Shown here in pieces: positions 52,371 to 61,426 of a stretch of 64,000 nucleotides of DNA. A model generated the notes under the pieces. It had not been told where the DNA came from and searched no databases. It saw nothing but the letters and a program-made list of their open reading frames with translations. This DNA is from Flexifilum sp963727545 (lineage in GTDB: Bacteria; Chloroflexota; Anaerolineae; Aggregatilineales; Phototrophicaceae): NCBI GenBank assembly GCA_963727545.1, contig CAVSGS010000010.1:62001-126000 (forward strand). Direction: 5' to 3'. Numbering within the stretch: position 1 is the first letter of the stretch; every line of letters starts with the position of its first letter. A program made the translations under genes and the position numbers.

Positions 52371-52376
52371 TATAAT
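52371..52376 (+). promoter_or_regulatory. perfect -10 box, probable promoter of the hydrolase-acylase pair
   Basis: TATAAT 73 nt before the hydrolase start on the plus strand, with no good -35. It lies on the opposite side of the same divergent gap as the gyrA -10. Confidence 0.45.
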
Positions 52377-52448
52377 CGGTGTACAAATCACGGGCAGCGC
52401 TAATCTAACTCTTGTTTGATAAATGCACTTTTGAGGACGTAACTCTCA

Positions 52449-53435
52449 ATGAAAAAATGGTTAATTGTCGTGGGCGCAGCGATCGTGGCACTCGTGGTTG
52501 TGGGATACGTCGCTGTTGGGACGATGGTCTACAACCGGCTGACCGAGGTCGCGCCTCACTGTGACAACGATCCGGTTGAGTATGCTAACACCCCCGCCGC
52601 CTTCACCCTGTCCAAAGGCGTCGACCCGACCCCCTACTTGATGCCGGACTATCAGGAAGTCAGCTTTCCCAGCCGCGACGACCATCTGACCATCGCCGCG
52701 TGGTGGATCACCGGCAAAGACGTGACCAACGCAGCCACTACGCCCACCGTGATCCTCGTGCACGGCTTGGGCGGCTGCCGTCGCAGCCCGGCAATCCTCT
52801 TAGCGGCGGGGATGCTGCATCGCAACGGCATCAACACCCTGCTGATCGACCTGCGCGATCAAGGCGATTCGCAGATCGAAGATGGTCGCTATTCCGCCGG
52901 AACGAAGGAGTATCGCGACGTGCTCGGCGGTTGGGATTGGCTCGTCAACGAACAAGGCATCGCGCCCGAACGGATCGGACTGTTCGGGACGTCGTTGGGG
53001 GCAGCGACCGCTCTGATCGCGATGGGCGAGGAACCGCGCGTCGCCGCTACGTGGGAGGACAGCAGCTACGCCGACCTGCACGTCGCCGCTCAAGCCGAAC
53101 TCGCGCGCAACGGCTACCCGACTTTTCTCGCCGACAGCGCGGTCTGGATCGGCAAGCTGATCTCCGGCGACGATCTCGGATCGCTCAGCCCGTTGGGAGC
53201 GATCGCCAAGCTGAACGGTCGCCCAATCTACATCACGCACGGCGACGCCGATACCCGCCTCAGCGTCCAATACGCCTATGACCTCGCCGACGCCGTGCGC
53301 GCGCAGGGCGGCACCGTCGAGCCTTGGATCATCCCCGGCGCGAATCACGTCGGGGGGATGTTCCTCCAGCCTCAAGAATATGAACGACGGCTCGCCGATT
53401 TCTTCCAGACCTATCTAGGAGCAAACCCGGCATGA
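52449..53435 (+). CDS. membrane-anchored alpha/beta hydrolase
   Basis: 328 residues with an N-terminal membrane helix (about 4-26), then an alpha/beta-hydrolase fold: oxyanion region VILVHGLGGCRRSP, nucleophile elbow GLFGTSLGAAT (Ser about residue 180), Asp in THGDADTR and His in GANHVGG. It is likely to act outside the membrane on an ester or amide; substrate unknown. ATG 52449 follows GAGGACGTAACTCTCA. Its stop overlaps the start of the penicillin acylase gene (ATGA), so the two are co-translated and may act in one scavenging path. Confidence 0.87.
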   Translation: MKKWLIVVGAAIVALVVVGYVAVGTMVYNRLTEVAPHCDNDPVEYANTPAAFTLSKGVDPTPYLMPDYQEVSFPSRDDHLTIAAWWITGKDVTNAATTPTVILVHGLGGCRRSPAILLAAGMLHRNGINTLLIDLRDQGDSQIEDGRYSAGTKEYRDVLGGWDWLVNEQGIAPERIGLFGTSLGAATALIAMGEEPRVAATWEDSSYADLHVAAQAELARNGYPTFLADSAVWIGKLISGDDLGSLSPLGAIAKLNGRPIYITHGDADTRLSVQYAYDLADAVRAQGGTVEPWIIPGANHVGGMFLQPQEYERRLADFFQTYLGANPA

Positions 53436-55996
53436 AACTGCTGCGCATTGTGCTGCTGTTTATCCTGCTGATCCTCATCGTGGCGCTGGTCGGCGGCTTC
53501 GTGATCGCCAGCGACACGCTCAACAGTCCGATGCCGCAAACCAGCGGCACGCTCGACGTCGCCGGGTTGGATGCCGAAGTCGAAATCTTGCGCGACGACT
53601 TGGGCGTTCCCCATCTCTACGGCAGCACGACCCACGACCTGTATTTCGCGCAGGGCTACGTTCAAGCACAGGATCGCTGGTGGCAGATGGAGTTTTTCCG
53701 GCATACCGGCAGCGGCTCAATCGAGGAGTTGACCGGCAAGAATGCCGACGTTTTCGGGAATGACGTCTTTATCCGCACGGTCGGCTGGCGACGGACTGCC
53801 GAAGCCGAAGCCGCCCGGCTCAGCCCCGAAGATCAAGCGATGCTGCAAGCCTTCGCCGACGGCGTGAACGCCTACATCCTCAACCGCCAGCCGGACGCGC
53901 TCGCCGTCGAGTATCGCTTGCTCGGTCTGACCGGCGTCAACATCCCAATCGCCCCGTGGACGACGGTGGACACGCTCGTTTGGGGCAAGGTGATGGCGTG
54001 GAACCTGACCGACAGCTACAGCTACGAACTTGTGCGCCAGAAGCTCTACGACAGCATCGGCGCAGCGATGGCGGCGGATTACACCCCGCCCTTCCCCTTT
54101 GGCGACCGCCCGACCATCCTCTATCCCGAAGACCTGCCGATCACGCCGGACAGCCTCCAGCCGACGCCGCTCAACGCGGTCGACGGCTCGGCAGAGGCAG
54201 CGACGCGGGCGTCCGCCAAACCCGCCGATTTGCTGCTGGCGGGCAACGTCCAAGCGGACACCGCTCTCGATCCCGGCATCGGCAGCAATGACTGGGTCGC
54301 CACCGGCAAGCTGACCAAGAACGGGACGCCGCTGCTGGCGAACGATCCGCATCTCGGCATCATGATGCCCTCGATCTGGTACGAGATCGGCTTACACTGC
54401 CTGCCGGTCACAGCGTCCTGCCCGCTGAACGTGGTCGGTTTCGCCCTCTCGCCTTCTCCCGGCGTGATCGTCGGGCACAACGATCACATCGCGTGGGGCG
54501 TGACCAACGTCGGCGCGGACGTGCAAGACCTCTACGCCATCACCGTCAACCCGGATAATCCGCTGCAATATCGCTGGAACGGCGCGTGGCGCGATATGAC
54601 GGTCCACGACGAGACCATCCGCTTCGGCGACGGCAAAGACCCGGTGACCATTCAAGTGCGCGAGACTCATCTCGGACCGATCATCAACGACAACAAGATC
54701 GACGACACCACCGGCGAGCCGCTGGGCTTCAACAACGACGATCCGCTGGCGCTGCGCTGGACCGGCAGCGATCCCGGTACGCTGTTCGGCTCGGTGCGCC
54801 TGCTCGATCTCGCCAGCAATTGGCAGGAATTCCGCGCTGCGCTCAGCTTGTGGGATGTCCCGTCGCAGAACTTCGTCTATGCCGACGTGAACGGCAACAT
54901 CGGCTACCAGACGCCGGGGCGCATCCCGATTCGTCCGGCGGGTTACACCGGGCTGCTGCCGACGACCGCCACCAGCGACGCCGACGTCTGGCAGGGCTTC
55001 ATCCCCTTCGACGACCTGCCCCGCATCCTCAACCCGGCACGCGACTACGTCGTCACCGCCAATCAAGCCGTCGTCCCGCCTGAATACTACGATCAGCTTG
55101 CCGCCAAGCTCGGCACCGACGCCAATTACCTGCTGAGCTACGACGTCGCCTATGGGGAGCGCGCGCAGCGGATCACGGAACTGCTCAAGCAGTACGCGCC
55201 CAACAGCGTCGCCAGCTTTCAGCACATTCAGGGCGATACCAAGAATCTGAATGCCGCGGGGATGCTGCCCTATCTCGCGCCGTTGCAGCTTGAGGGGTCG
55301 ATCGCTGAAGCGCGCGACTTTCTACTCGACTGGGATGCCAAGATGGACGCGGGCAGCGCTCAAGCCGCCCTCTTTGCCGAGTTCAACGTGCGGCTGCTCG
55401 CCAACCTGTTCGACGATCAACTACCGGATGGCATCCACGCCGACAATCACGAACTGTGGTCGGCACTGCGCTTGATGGCGGATCCCGAAAACGTCTGGTG
55501 GGACGATGCGCGCACGCCCGACGTGGTCGAGACCCGCGACGACATCCTCGCGCGCTCGCTGAGCGAGGCAGTCAAAGCGATTGTCGACGCAATGGGCAAC
55601 AATCCAGCAAAATGGAGTTGGGGCGAACTGCATACCGCGACTTTCGTCAGCAATCCGCTGGGCGCGAGCGGCATCAACTTGCTGGAAGATCTGGTCAATC
55701 GAGGTCCATACCCGGTCAGCGGCGGCACCGACAGCGTCAACGCGACCGGCTGGACACCGGCATCGGGGAATTTCGAGGTTCAGTCGCTGCCGTCGATGCG
55801 CATGATCGTCGACGTGGCGAACTTCGATAACAGCCTATTTATCACGACAACCGGGGAAAGTGGGCATCCCGGTAACCCACACTACGACGACATGATCGAG
55901 CCGTGGATTCAGGTTGAAGCGCATCCCATGCTCTGGACTCGGGGCGCGGTTGAGGCAGCCACCAAGCAACGGCTGCTGCTCCGTCCGGCGGATTGA
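53432..55996 (+). CDS. penicillin acylase family protein (Ntn hydrolase)
   Basis: 854 residues, exported and membrane-anchored by an N-terminal helix (about 5-28). The precursor should self-cleave before the Ser of GIGSNDWVATG (about residue 287), exposing the N-terminal nucleophile Ser; LANDPHLGIMMPSIWYE follows as in the family, and GHNDHIAWGVTN is the next conserved segment. Family members hydrolyse penicillins, acyl-homoserine lactones or other N-acyl amides; which one is unknown. ATGA overlap with the hydrolase gene upstream. Confidence 0.92.
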   Translation: MKLLRIVLLFILLILIVALVGGFVIASDTLNSPMPQTSGTLDVAGLDAEVEILRDDLGVPHLYGSTTHDLYFAQGYVQAQDRWWQMEFFRHTGSGSIEELTGKNADVFGNDVFIRTVGWRRTAEAEAARLSPEDQAMLQAFADGVNAYILNRQPDALAVEYRLLGLTGVNIPIAPWTTVDTLVWGKVMAWNLTDSYSYELVRQKLYDSIGAAMAADYTPPFPFGDRPTILYPEDLPITPDSLQPTPLNAVDGSAEAATRASAKPADLLLAGNVQADTALDPGIGSNDWVATGKLTKNGTPLLANDPHLGIMMPSIWYEIGLHCLPVTASCPLNVVGFALSPSPGVIVGHNDHIAWGVTNVGADVQDLYAITVNPDNPLQYRWNGAWRDMTVHDETIRFGDGKDPVTIQVRETHLGPIINDNKIDDTTGEPLGFNNDDPLALRWTGSDPGTLFGSVRLLDLASNWQEFRAALSLWDVPSQNFVYADVNGNIGYQTPGRIPIRPAGYTGLLPTTATSDADVWQGFIPFDDLPRILNPARDYVVTANQAVVPPEYYDQLAAKLGTDANYLLSYDVAYGERAQRITELLKQYAPNSVASFQHIQGDTKNLNAAGMLPYLAPLQLEGSIAEARDFLLDWDAKMDAGSAQAALFAEFNVRLLANLFDDQLPDGIHADNHELWSALRLMADPENVWWDDARTPDVVETRDDILARSLSEAVKAIVDAMGNNPAKWSWGELHTATFVSNPLGASGINLLEDLVNRGPYPVSGGTDSVNATGWTPASGNFEVQSLPSMRMIVDVANFDNSLFITTTGESGHPGNPHYDDMIEPWIQVEAHPMLWTRGAVEAATKQRLLLRPAD

Positions 55997-56069
55997 TGTA
56001 GAGGAAGTTCGAGGTTACTGCTACGCGCGGGCGCGGCGGATAGTCGAAAGACGATGCCGCGCTCGTGGC

Positions 56070-56279
56070 TTAAAGCACTAGGCGCCCAGTCGCCAGCAGC
56101 AGCGCCAGCCCCAGCACGCAAACGTTCATGAACAGAAAAATCGAGAGGAACATGCGCTCGACGGCGGTCATGCCGAGAAAATGACGTTCTTCCCGGACAT
56201 CGTCGAACATAAAGATGTCTTCTTCAGCGTCAATTTCGGTGCCTTGTTGGGTACTGCTGCGCAGCTCGTCGAGATTCAT
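56070..56279 (-). CDS. 69-residue single-helix membrane protein, unknown function
   Basis: An acidic cytoplasmic-looking N-terminus (EIDAEEDIFMFDDVREERHF) is followed by one hydrophobic helix (about residues 42-65) ending the protein. ATG 56279 has a strong AGGAG 7 nt upstream, which supports a real gene despite its size. I know no function. It is convergent with the acylase gene (stops 74 nt apart). Confidence 0.65.
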   Translation of the reverse strand: MNLDELRSSTQQGTEIDAEEDIFMFDDVREERHFLGMTAVERMFLSIFLFMNVCVLGLALLLATGRLVL

Positions 56280-56420
56280 GATTCGGCTCCTAAAGTACTT
56301 TTCACCATTCTAGCGAAAAATACTTGTTGCGGCTACAAGTATCCGCTTAAGGCGTACTATCGGGCTAGAACAGTCACGCTTTGACCCCACCCGCCCCCTA
56401 AAGGGTAGGTATTTAATTAG

Positions 56421-56519
56421 CCTCACCCCCGCCCTCTCCACGATGTGGGAGGGGGTAAAACAGGTTACAAAGGGTGTTTAATCCCCTCCTTGTAATGGAG
56501 AGGGGATTTAGGGGTGAGG
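56421..56519. repeat. 99-bp MITE-like element with CCTCACCCC terminal inverted repeats
   Basis: Begins CCTCACCCC and ends GGGGTGAGG, a perfect 9-bp terminal inverted repeat. Inside are two G/C-rich hairpins (CCCTCTCCACGATGTGGGAGGG and a TCCCCTCC...GGAGAGGGGA pair). No coding capacity. It lies in the gap between the small membrane protein and the next minus-strand gene; partial relatives are at 1583 and 49420. Confidence 0.65.
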
Positions 56520-56562
56520 TAAGCGTAGGTTAAAAACCTCCCTGCAGCCCCCCCTCCCCGAT

Positions 56563-58041
56563 TCAGGAGAGAGTGCCTTCGCCCGTTTGGAGATTAGATG
56601 ACGGGGTTTGGCGATTTTTCGAACCAGTGAGGGATCTCCAGTGCTGTGCCCTTTGCGCCTTTGCGTCGAATTCTTCTAGCTCTAGCTCGCGCGTTTCCAA
56701 TCGCCATCGACCAAGCGGAAGATCACGTCCGCTTGAACTCGTCGCGGGATCGCCGACCTGCACGGTCGCGCGGAGCTGCGGCGTTCCGTTGGCGTCGCGC
56801 TCGCTGACCACCGAGACCACCGTCAGCGGATCGCTGCTGACACTCGCGTTGAAACGCGCATAGGCTTGTGTGCGCACAGCATCGTCGCTCACGTCGTACA
56901 GGGCGAGGAAATTCGTCTCGTCGCGGTTGGCGTTCAAGTCGCGTTCGAGCGTCAGCCGCCACGTCAGGAAATCACGCCAGTCGAGGCTGGCAGCATCGAG
57001 CGAGGTGCCGGTCACGCTGCTGATCGCGCTGATGTTGGAGGCGGGTTGCAGTGCTTGCAGCAGCCGCCCGACCGCCGCATCGCCATAATTTTCTGCCAAG
57101 CTGCTGATCAGATACGAGTTGGTCTCGACTTGCGCGAAGCGCTTGACCAGCCAATCGCTGATCGCCGATTTCAGAAAGGCAGCGTCGGCGGGATACAGCG
57201 GGCTAAAGCCGTCGAGCAGCCGGTTCGCCAGCAGCGTCGCCGCACTGATCTGCGTATCACCGTCGAATAACTGATCCAGCCGCGCGCCGCTGATGAACGG
57301 TGATGGCAGTTGCAGCGTCCCACTATCCGCCGGGGACCAGCCTGCTTGCAGCGTAGGATCGGGGATGATCTCGACCGTCAGCGCTGGCGGCGTCGAGCAG
57401 GTCAGGGCGTTACAAGCGGTTTGCAGCCATTGAGCGGCGCTCAGCGCGACAGCGTGGGCTACATCCGCATCGATAGCGTGATAATGCACCGTTACGTTGT
57501 CCGCCGTGAGCGTCTGCGCCGCGCCCCAGAACGTGTAATCCGGCGGCACGTGATACCACCCATCGTCGTAATGCCAGTAAAACCAGACCCGCCCATAGGG
57601 GACACCGTCGACGATCTCCTCGACTTCGATCCGTCCGCGCATCCCGTCGACGGTCGCGTCGAGGATCTGCCCGGTCAAGTTGATTCGCCCCGCTTGTTTG
57701 AGCGCCTGATAGCGGGCGAAGATCGTCCGCTGCTGCTGCAACCAATCGTCGGTTGCGCTGCGCTGCAAATTGAGAAACGCATTTTGATCGCCGACGCGCA
57801 GCAGCGCGACTTCAGCCGTGACGGTATCGCGGAGGAGCTGTTCCGTCTCCCAGTCCGCTTGATGCAGCCGCAGCGCAACCGCCCCAATCGCTCCGCCGAT
57901 CAGCGCCAGCAGGATGAACACCACCAGTAGAAACCGCAGTCGCGCTCGTCGCCGCTTACGCCGCGACTCCGGGTCTTCACCCGCGCTCTGCTGCTGATGT
58001 TCCTGTTCGGCTTCGATTTCCCAGTCCAGCCGAATCCCCAT
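56563..58041 (-). CDS. membrane-anchored extracytoplasmic protein, unknown function
   Basis: 492 residues. A charged cytoplasmic start with RRKRRRARLR, one membrane helix (about 37-58), then a soluble domain of about 400 residues outside the membrane, with no family that I recognise; the segment AATLLANRLLDGF...ISDWLVKRFAQV vaguely resembles a metallopeptidase-like fold without a HExxH motif. The last ~35 codons, after LELEEF, read an AACGCAAAGGCGCAAAG-type intergenic repeat (DAKAQRAQ) and probably replaced the original C-terminus. It is downstream of birA with a 102-nt gap containing repeat copy 4. Confidence 0.7.
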   Translation of the reverse strand: MGIRLDWEIEAEQEHQQQSAGEDPESRRKRRRARLRFLLVVFILLALIGGAIGAVALRLHQADWETEQLLRDTVTAEVALLRVGDQNAFLNLQRSATDDWLQQQRTIFARYQALKQAGRINLTGQILDATVDGMRGRIEVEEIVDGVPYGRVWFYWHYDDGWYHVPPDYTFWGAAQTLTADNVTVHYHAIDADVAHAVALSAAQWLQTACNALTCSTPPALTVEIIPDPTLQAGWSPADSGTLQLPSPFISGARLDQLFDGDTQISAATLLANRLLDGFSPLYPADAAFLKSAISDWLVKRFAQVETNSYLISSLAENYGDAAVGRLLQALQPASNISAISSVTGTSLDAASLDWRDFLTWRLTLERDLNANRDETNFLALYDVSDDAVRTQAYARFNASVSSDPLTVVSVVSERDANGTPQLRATVQVGDPATSSSGRDLPLGRWRLETRELELEEFDAKAQRAQHWRSLTGSKNRQTPSSNLQTGEGTLS

Positions 58042-58050
58042 AAAATCCTC

Positions 58051-58082
58051 CAGTACTGAGTACCGAGTACTGAGTGCCGAGC
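58051..58082. repeat. CTCAGTACTCAGTACTCGGTACT-type repeat (copy 4)
   Basis: CAGTACTGAGTACCGAGTAC and a further TGAGTGCCGAG, immediately upstream of the 58041 start codon on the minus strand. Confidence 0.7.
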
Positions 58083-58143
58083 AAAGACGGTTATCAGGGA
58101 AGCACCCGGAATAAGCGAGTAACAGAATTGAACCCGATCAACG

Positions 58144-58896
58144 CTAGCCTAGCGCGATGTCTCCGGCGATCATCCGGTGGAGTGCGCCGCTATCGCTGCG
58201 GATCAGCAGCGCGCCGTTGCGATCTACGGACTCGGCGACGCCCTCGACTAACCCGTCGATCCGGTTGATCGACACGCGCCGTCCAAGCATGGCGAGGCGG
58301 CTGCGCCAGCCTTGAAACAAGGCTTCCGAGTTTAACCGCAGCGTCCAATAATCCAGCCGATCAAGCAGAAATTGCAGCAGCAGCAGCCGATCCAGCGCAC
58401 CAACCGCGGTTTCAAGACTGATCGCGGTATCGGTGAATTCCGTATCATCGAAATCGACACGCACGTTAATGCCGATGCCGAGCACGGCACCGTGCAGTTC
58501 CGCCCCGCGCCAGCAGGCTTCCGGCAGCACGCCGCACAGCTTCAGCCCGTCGATCTGCACGTCATTGGGCCACTTGATCCCGGCTTTAACGCCAAGACTC
58601 TCCGCCAACTCGCAGACGACCAGCGCGCCCATCATGCCAACGTAAGGGAGCATCGCCGCCGACGGACGCAAGATGTAGGAAAACGTCAGCGCAGTTCCGG
58701 CAGGCGCATACCACGTGCGCCCCAACCGTCCCCGTCCGCGCGACTGTTCATCCGTGATGACAATGCTACCACTCACCGGAGCGCCATCATCCAACCACGC
58801 CATCGCGTGATCGTTTGTGCTCCCGGTTTGCCGGTAGAAGTGGATCGCGCGGGGTGCTAAGACGCTTTGCAGCCGCTCGCTTGTGAGTTCCGACAT
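58144..58896 (-). CDS. birA: biotin--[acetyl-CoA-carboxylase] ligase
   Basis: Attaches biotin to carboxylase carrier proteins via biotinyl-AMP. 250 residues: GSTNDHA, the nucleotide/biotin loop EQSRGRGRLGRTW, KWPNDVQIDGLKLCGVL and a small C-terminal beta domain (LVEGVAESVDRNGALLI). It lacks the N-terminal helix-turn-helix of E. coli BirA, so it is a ligase but probably not a repressor. ATG 58896 has AGAGGA about 9 nt upstream. Confidence 0.94.
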   Translation of the reverse strand: MSELTSERLQSVLAPRAIHFYRQTGSTNDHAMAWLDDGAPVSGSIVITDEQSRGRGRLGRTWYAPAGTALTFSYILRPSAAMLPYVGMMGALVVCELAESLGVKAGIKWPNDVQIDGLKLCGVLPEACWRGAELHGAVLGIGINVRVDFDDTEFTDTAISLETAVGALDRLLLLQFLLDRLDYWTLRLNSEALFQGWRSRLAMLGRRVSINRIDGLVEGVAESVDRNGALLIRSDSGALHRMIAGDIALG

Positions 58897-59032
58897 CTAG
58901 CCCATCCTCTCGGTGGTTCGTCGAGAATTCTATCACATCGCTTCGGGCACCCGAAACGCCGAGATCGTGCAACTTGACCAACGCTTCTCGCCTAATCAAG
59001 TTGGTATGGACTGAGAGTTTTACGCCAAGATG

Positions 59033-59041
59033 TGCTATATT
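59033..59041 (+). promoter_or_regulatory. extended -10 upstream of the sugar ABC transporter
   Basis: TGCTATATT (TG-N-TATATT) 54 nt before the binding-protein start; no good -35, as is usual for extended -10 promoters. Confidence 0.5.
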
Positions 59042-59094
59042 CGGTCTGTACCTTTACAAGCAGATTACGATTTTGAAGTAGATGAGGTGTTTAT

Positions 59095-60387
59095 ATGCAA
59101 CTCAATCGACGTTCATTGATTCTATTCGCTCTGTCAGCGCTGCTGCTGATCGGGCTGGTTCCGGTCGCCGCTCAGGACAACACGACGCTGATCGTCTGGG
59201 ATAACTGGACGCGCGACTCCGAGCAGGCGATGATCGAGCAGCTCGACGCGCAGTTCGAAGCCGATCACCCCGGCGTGACCATCCAGCGCGAAGCCTACAG
59301 CACCGACGACCTCGGCTTGCTGCTGCCGCGCGAACTCTCGCAGGACAGCGGTCCCGACGTAGCCATGATCAATCAGGGCTTGACCAACATGGCGGCGCTC
59401 GTCAAAGCCGGGCTGCTGCTGCCGCTGAACGACTACGCCGATCAATACGACTGGTGGAGCCGTTACGGGATGGGTTTGCACGGGCGCAACATGGTCACCG
59501 ACGACGGTTCGCAGGTCGGCAGCGGCAAGCTCTACGGCATGTCCGTGACCGCCGAAGTCGTCGCCATGTTCTATAACAAGCAAATCTTCAGCGACCTCGG
59601 TCTCGAAGTGCCCACCGCTTGGGAAGACCTCGTCACCGACCTCCAGACCATCAAGGACGGCGGCTACGTGCCGATCACCTTCGGCAACCTCGAAGGCTGG
59701 CCCGGCATTCACACTTACGGCGCACTGGCACACGTCTACAGCGACCTCGACGCCATCAACGCCATGATCTACCGCCAACCCGGTGGCACCTTCCAAACTG
59801 AGGGCAACCTCGAAGGCGCGCAAACTTTCGTCGACTGGATCGACGCCGGTTACTTCTCGCCCGGTTTCGCCGGGATGGACAATGACACCGGCGCGCTCGG
59901 CGAATTCACCGGTGCCAAGAGCGCCATGTGGCTCGCCGGGAGCTGGAACTCCGGCTCGATCACCGACGTGCTCGGCGAAGATAACGTCGGCTTCTTCCTG
60001 CTGCCGTCGCCGATGGGTGAAGCAGTCGCCCCGACCATCGGTGGGATCGGCTTGGGCTACGGCATCCGCGCGACCAGCGCCAACGCCGACCTCGCCGCCC
60101 AGTACATCGACTTCATCAGCAGCGCCGACGCCGCCAACGTGCTCTTTGACGCCGGGTTCCTGCCCGCCATCGCCGTCGACGACGCCAAGCTGACCGAGGG
60201 CACGCTCACCGCCGACCTCGTCCACGCTTGGAACACCATCAGCGCCGCCGATAAGGTCGGTCAGTACTTCGACTGGACGCTGCCGGACATCGGCTCGCGG
60301 ATTCAAGAACTGGCGGCGAAGGTCGTCACGCCGGAAGAATTCGTCACCGAAGTCCAAGCCGACTACGAAGCCGGTGCTTCGTCGTAA
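59095..60387 (+). CDS. sugar ABC transporter, substrate-binding protein
   Basis: 430 residues of the family 1 (MalE-like) binding proteins. An N-terminal signal peptide ends near VPVAA before QD; there is no lipobox Cys, so membrane anchoring is not obvious. Typical segments are TLIVWDNWTRDSEQAMIEQL, LSQDSGPDVAMINQG, AVVAMFYNKQIFSDLGLEVPTAWEDL and WLAGSWNSGSITD. Binds an oligosaccharide or related solute outside the cell; the exact ligand cannot be read. It is separated from the permease genes by a 28-bp palindrome. Confidence 0.93.
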   Translation: MQLNRRSLILFALSALLLIGLVPVAAQDNTTLIVWDNWTRDSEQAMIEQLDAQFEADHPGVTIQREAYSTDDLGLLLPRELSQDSGPDVAMINQGLTNMAALVKAGLLLPLNDYADQYDWWSRYGMGLHGRNMVTDDGSQVGSGKLYGMSVTAEVVAMFYNKQIFSDLGLEVPTAWEDLVTDLQTIKDGGYVPITFGNLEGWPGIHTYGALAHVYSDLDAINAMIYRQPGGTFQTEGNLEGAQTFVDWIDAGYFSPGFAGMDNDTGALGEFTGAKSAMWLAGSWNSGSITDVLGEDNVGFFLLPSPMGEAVAPTIGGIGLGYGIRATSANADLAAQYIDFISSADAANVLFDAGFLPAIAVDDAKLTEGTLTADLVHAWNTISAADKVGQYFDWTLPDIGSRIQELAAKVVTPEEFVTEVQADYEAGASS

Positions 60388-60411
60388 ATCAGGTCATCAA
60401 GCAAATTTCAC

Positions 60412-60439
60412 GTAGGGGCACGATATATCGTGCCCCTAC
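60412..60439. repeat. perfect 28-bp palindrome of the GTAGGGGC...GCCCCTAC family (copy 5)
   Basis: The whole 28 bp equals its reverse complement (GTAGGGGCACGATA and its mirror). It lies between the binding-protein and first permease genes, a position where a hairpin could protect the upstream mRNA and lower permease expression. Confidence 0.9.
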
Positions 60440-60460
60440 AACTCTGCGACCCAGCCGCGA

Positions 60461-61426
60461 ATGAATAACCCTGAACTTCAAAACCAACCCGCTTCCACCT
60501 TCGCCCAGCGATTGAGCCGCGCGCTCAACCCGTCGAGCAACAGCGGCGCGCTGCGCAACGGCAAGCAAGCCTATATCTTCATCTTGCCCGGCTTCGTGAT
60601 TTACGCCATCTTCGTCCTGCTGCCGATCTTCGGCACCATCCGCTACAGCTTCTACGACTGGACCGGCTTCAGCGAGCCGACTTACATCGGCTTCGCCAAC
60701 TACGCCGAACTGATCCACGACCCGGACGTGATTCGCTCGATCAGCAACAACGCCTTCTTTGTCATCTTCTACACCATCATCCCCATCCTGATCGGCTTGT
60801 TCCTGACGTCGCTGATGACGCGCTCCAAGCTGCGCGGGATGACGCTCTTTCGCACCGGCTTGTTCATTCCGCAGGTGATGAGCGCGGTCGTCGTCGGCAT
60901 CATCTGGCGCTGGCTGTTCACGCTCGACGGACCGATCAATCAAATCTTCACGGCAGTCGGCTTGGAGTCGTGGGTGCGTCCTTGGCTCGGCGATTTCACC
61001 TACGCCCGCTACGCCGTCGGCATCGTCGGATCGTGGGTCGAGTATGGGCTGTGTATGGTGCTGTTTCTCGCCGGGATGCAGGGCATCAACAGCGAACTCT
61101 ACGAGGCGGCGACGGTCTTTGGCGCGAATGCGTGGCAGCAGTTCCGCTACGTGACGCTGCCCGGCTTGCGCCAGCAGTTGCTCGTCGCCTTCATTCTGAC
61201 TTTCATCGCGGCGCTGCGCGTCTTCGATCTGGTTTTCGTCCTCACCAACGGCGGACCGGGCAAGACGACTTACGTGACCAGTTATCTCGTCTATCAGCAG
61301 ACTTTCCAGCGCAATCGCGCGGGCTACGGCGCAGCCATCGCCGTCACGCTGGCGCTGGTGATCGTGGTCGTCTCGGCAGCGGTCAATTGGCTGCAAGCAC
61401 GAACCGAAGGCGAAGCCAATGCGTAA
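60461..61426 (+). CDS. sugar ABC transporter permease (MalF/UgpA type)
   Basis: 321 residues, six main helices. Begins with a cytoplasmic segment, then helix AYIFILPGFVIYAIFVLLPIF. The EAA loop (ELYEAATVFGANAWQQFRYVTLPGL) near residue 215 contacts the ATPase. Overlaps the second permease gene by 8 nt. No ATPase gene is in this cluster, so a shared MsmX-type ATPase encoded elsewhere is expected (inference from many Gram-positive and Chloroflexota sugar systems). Confidence 0.93.
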   Translation: MNNPELQNQPASTFAQRLSRALNPSSNSGALRNGKQAYIFILPGFVIYAIFVLLPIFGTIRYSFYDWTGFSEPTYIGFANYAELIHDPDVIRSISNNAFFVIFYTIIPILIGLFLTSLMTRSKLRGMTLFRTGLFIPQVMSAVVVGIIWRWLFTLDGPINQIFTAVGLESWVRPWLGDFTYARYAVGIVGSWVEYGLCMVLFLAGMQGINSELYEAATVFGANAWQQFRYVTLPGLRQQLLVAFILTFIAALRVFDLVFVLTNGGPGKTTYVTSYLVYQQTFQRNRAGYGAAIAVTLALVIVVVSAAVNWLQARTEGEANA

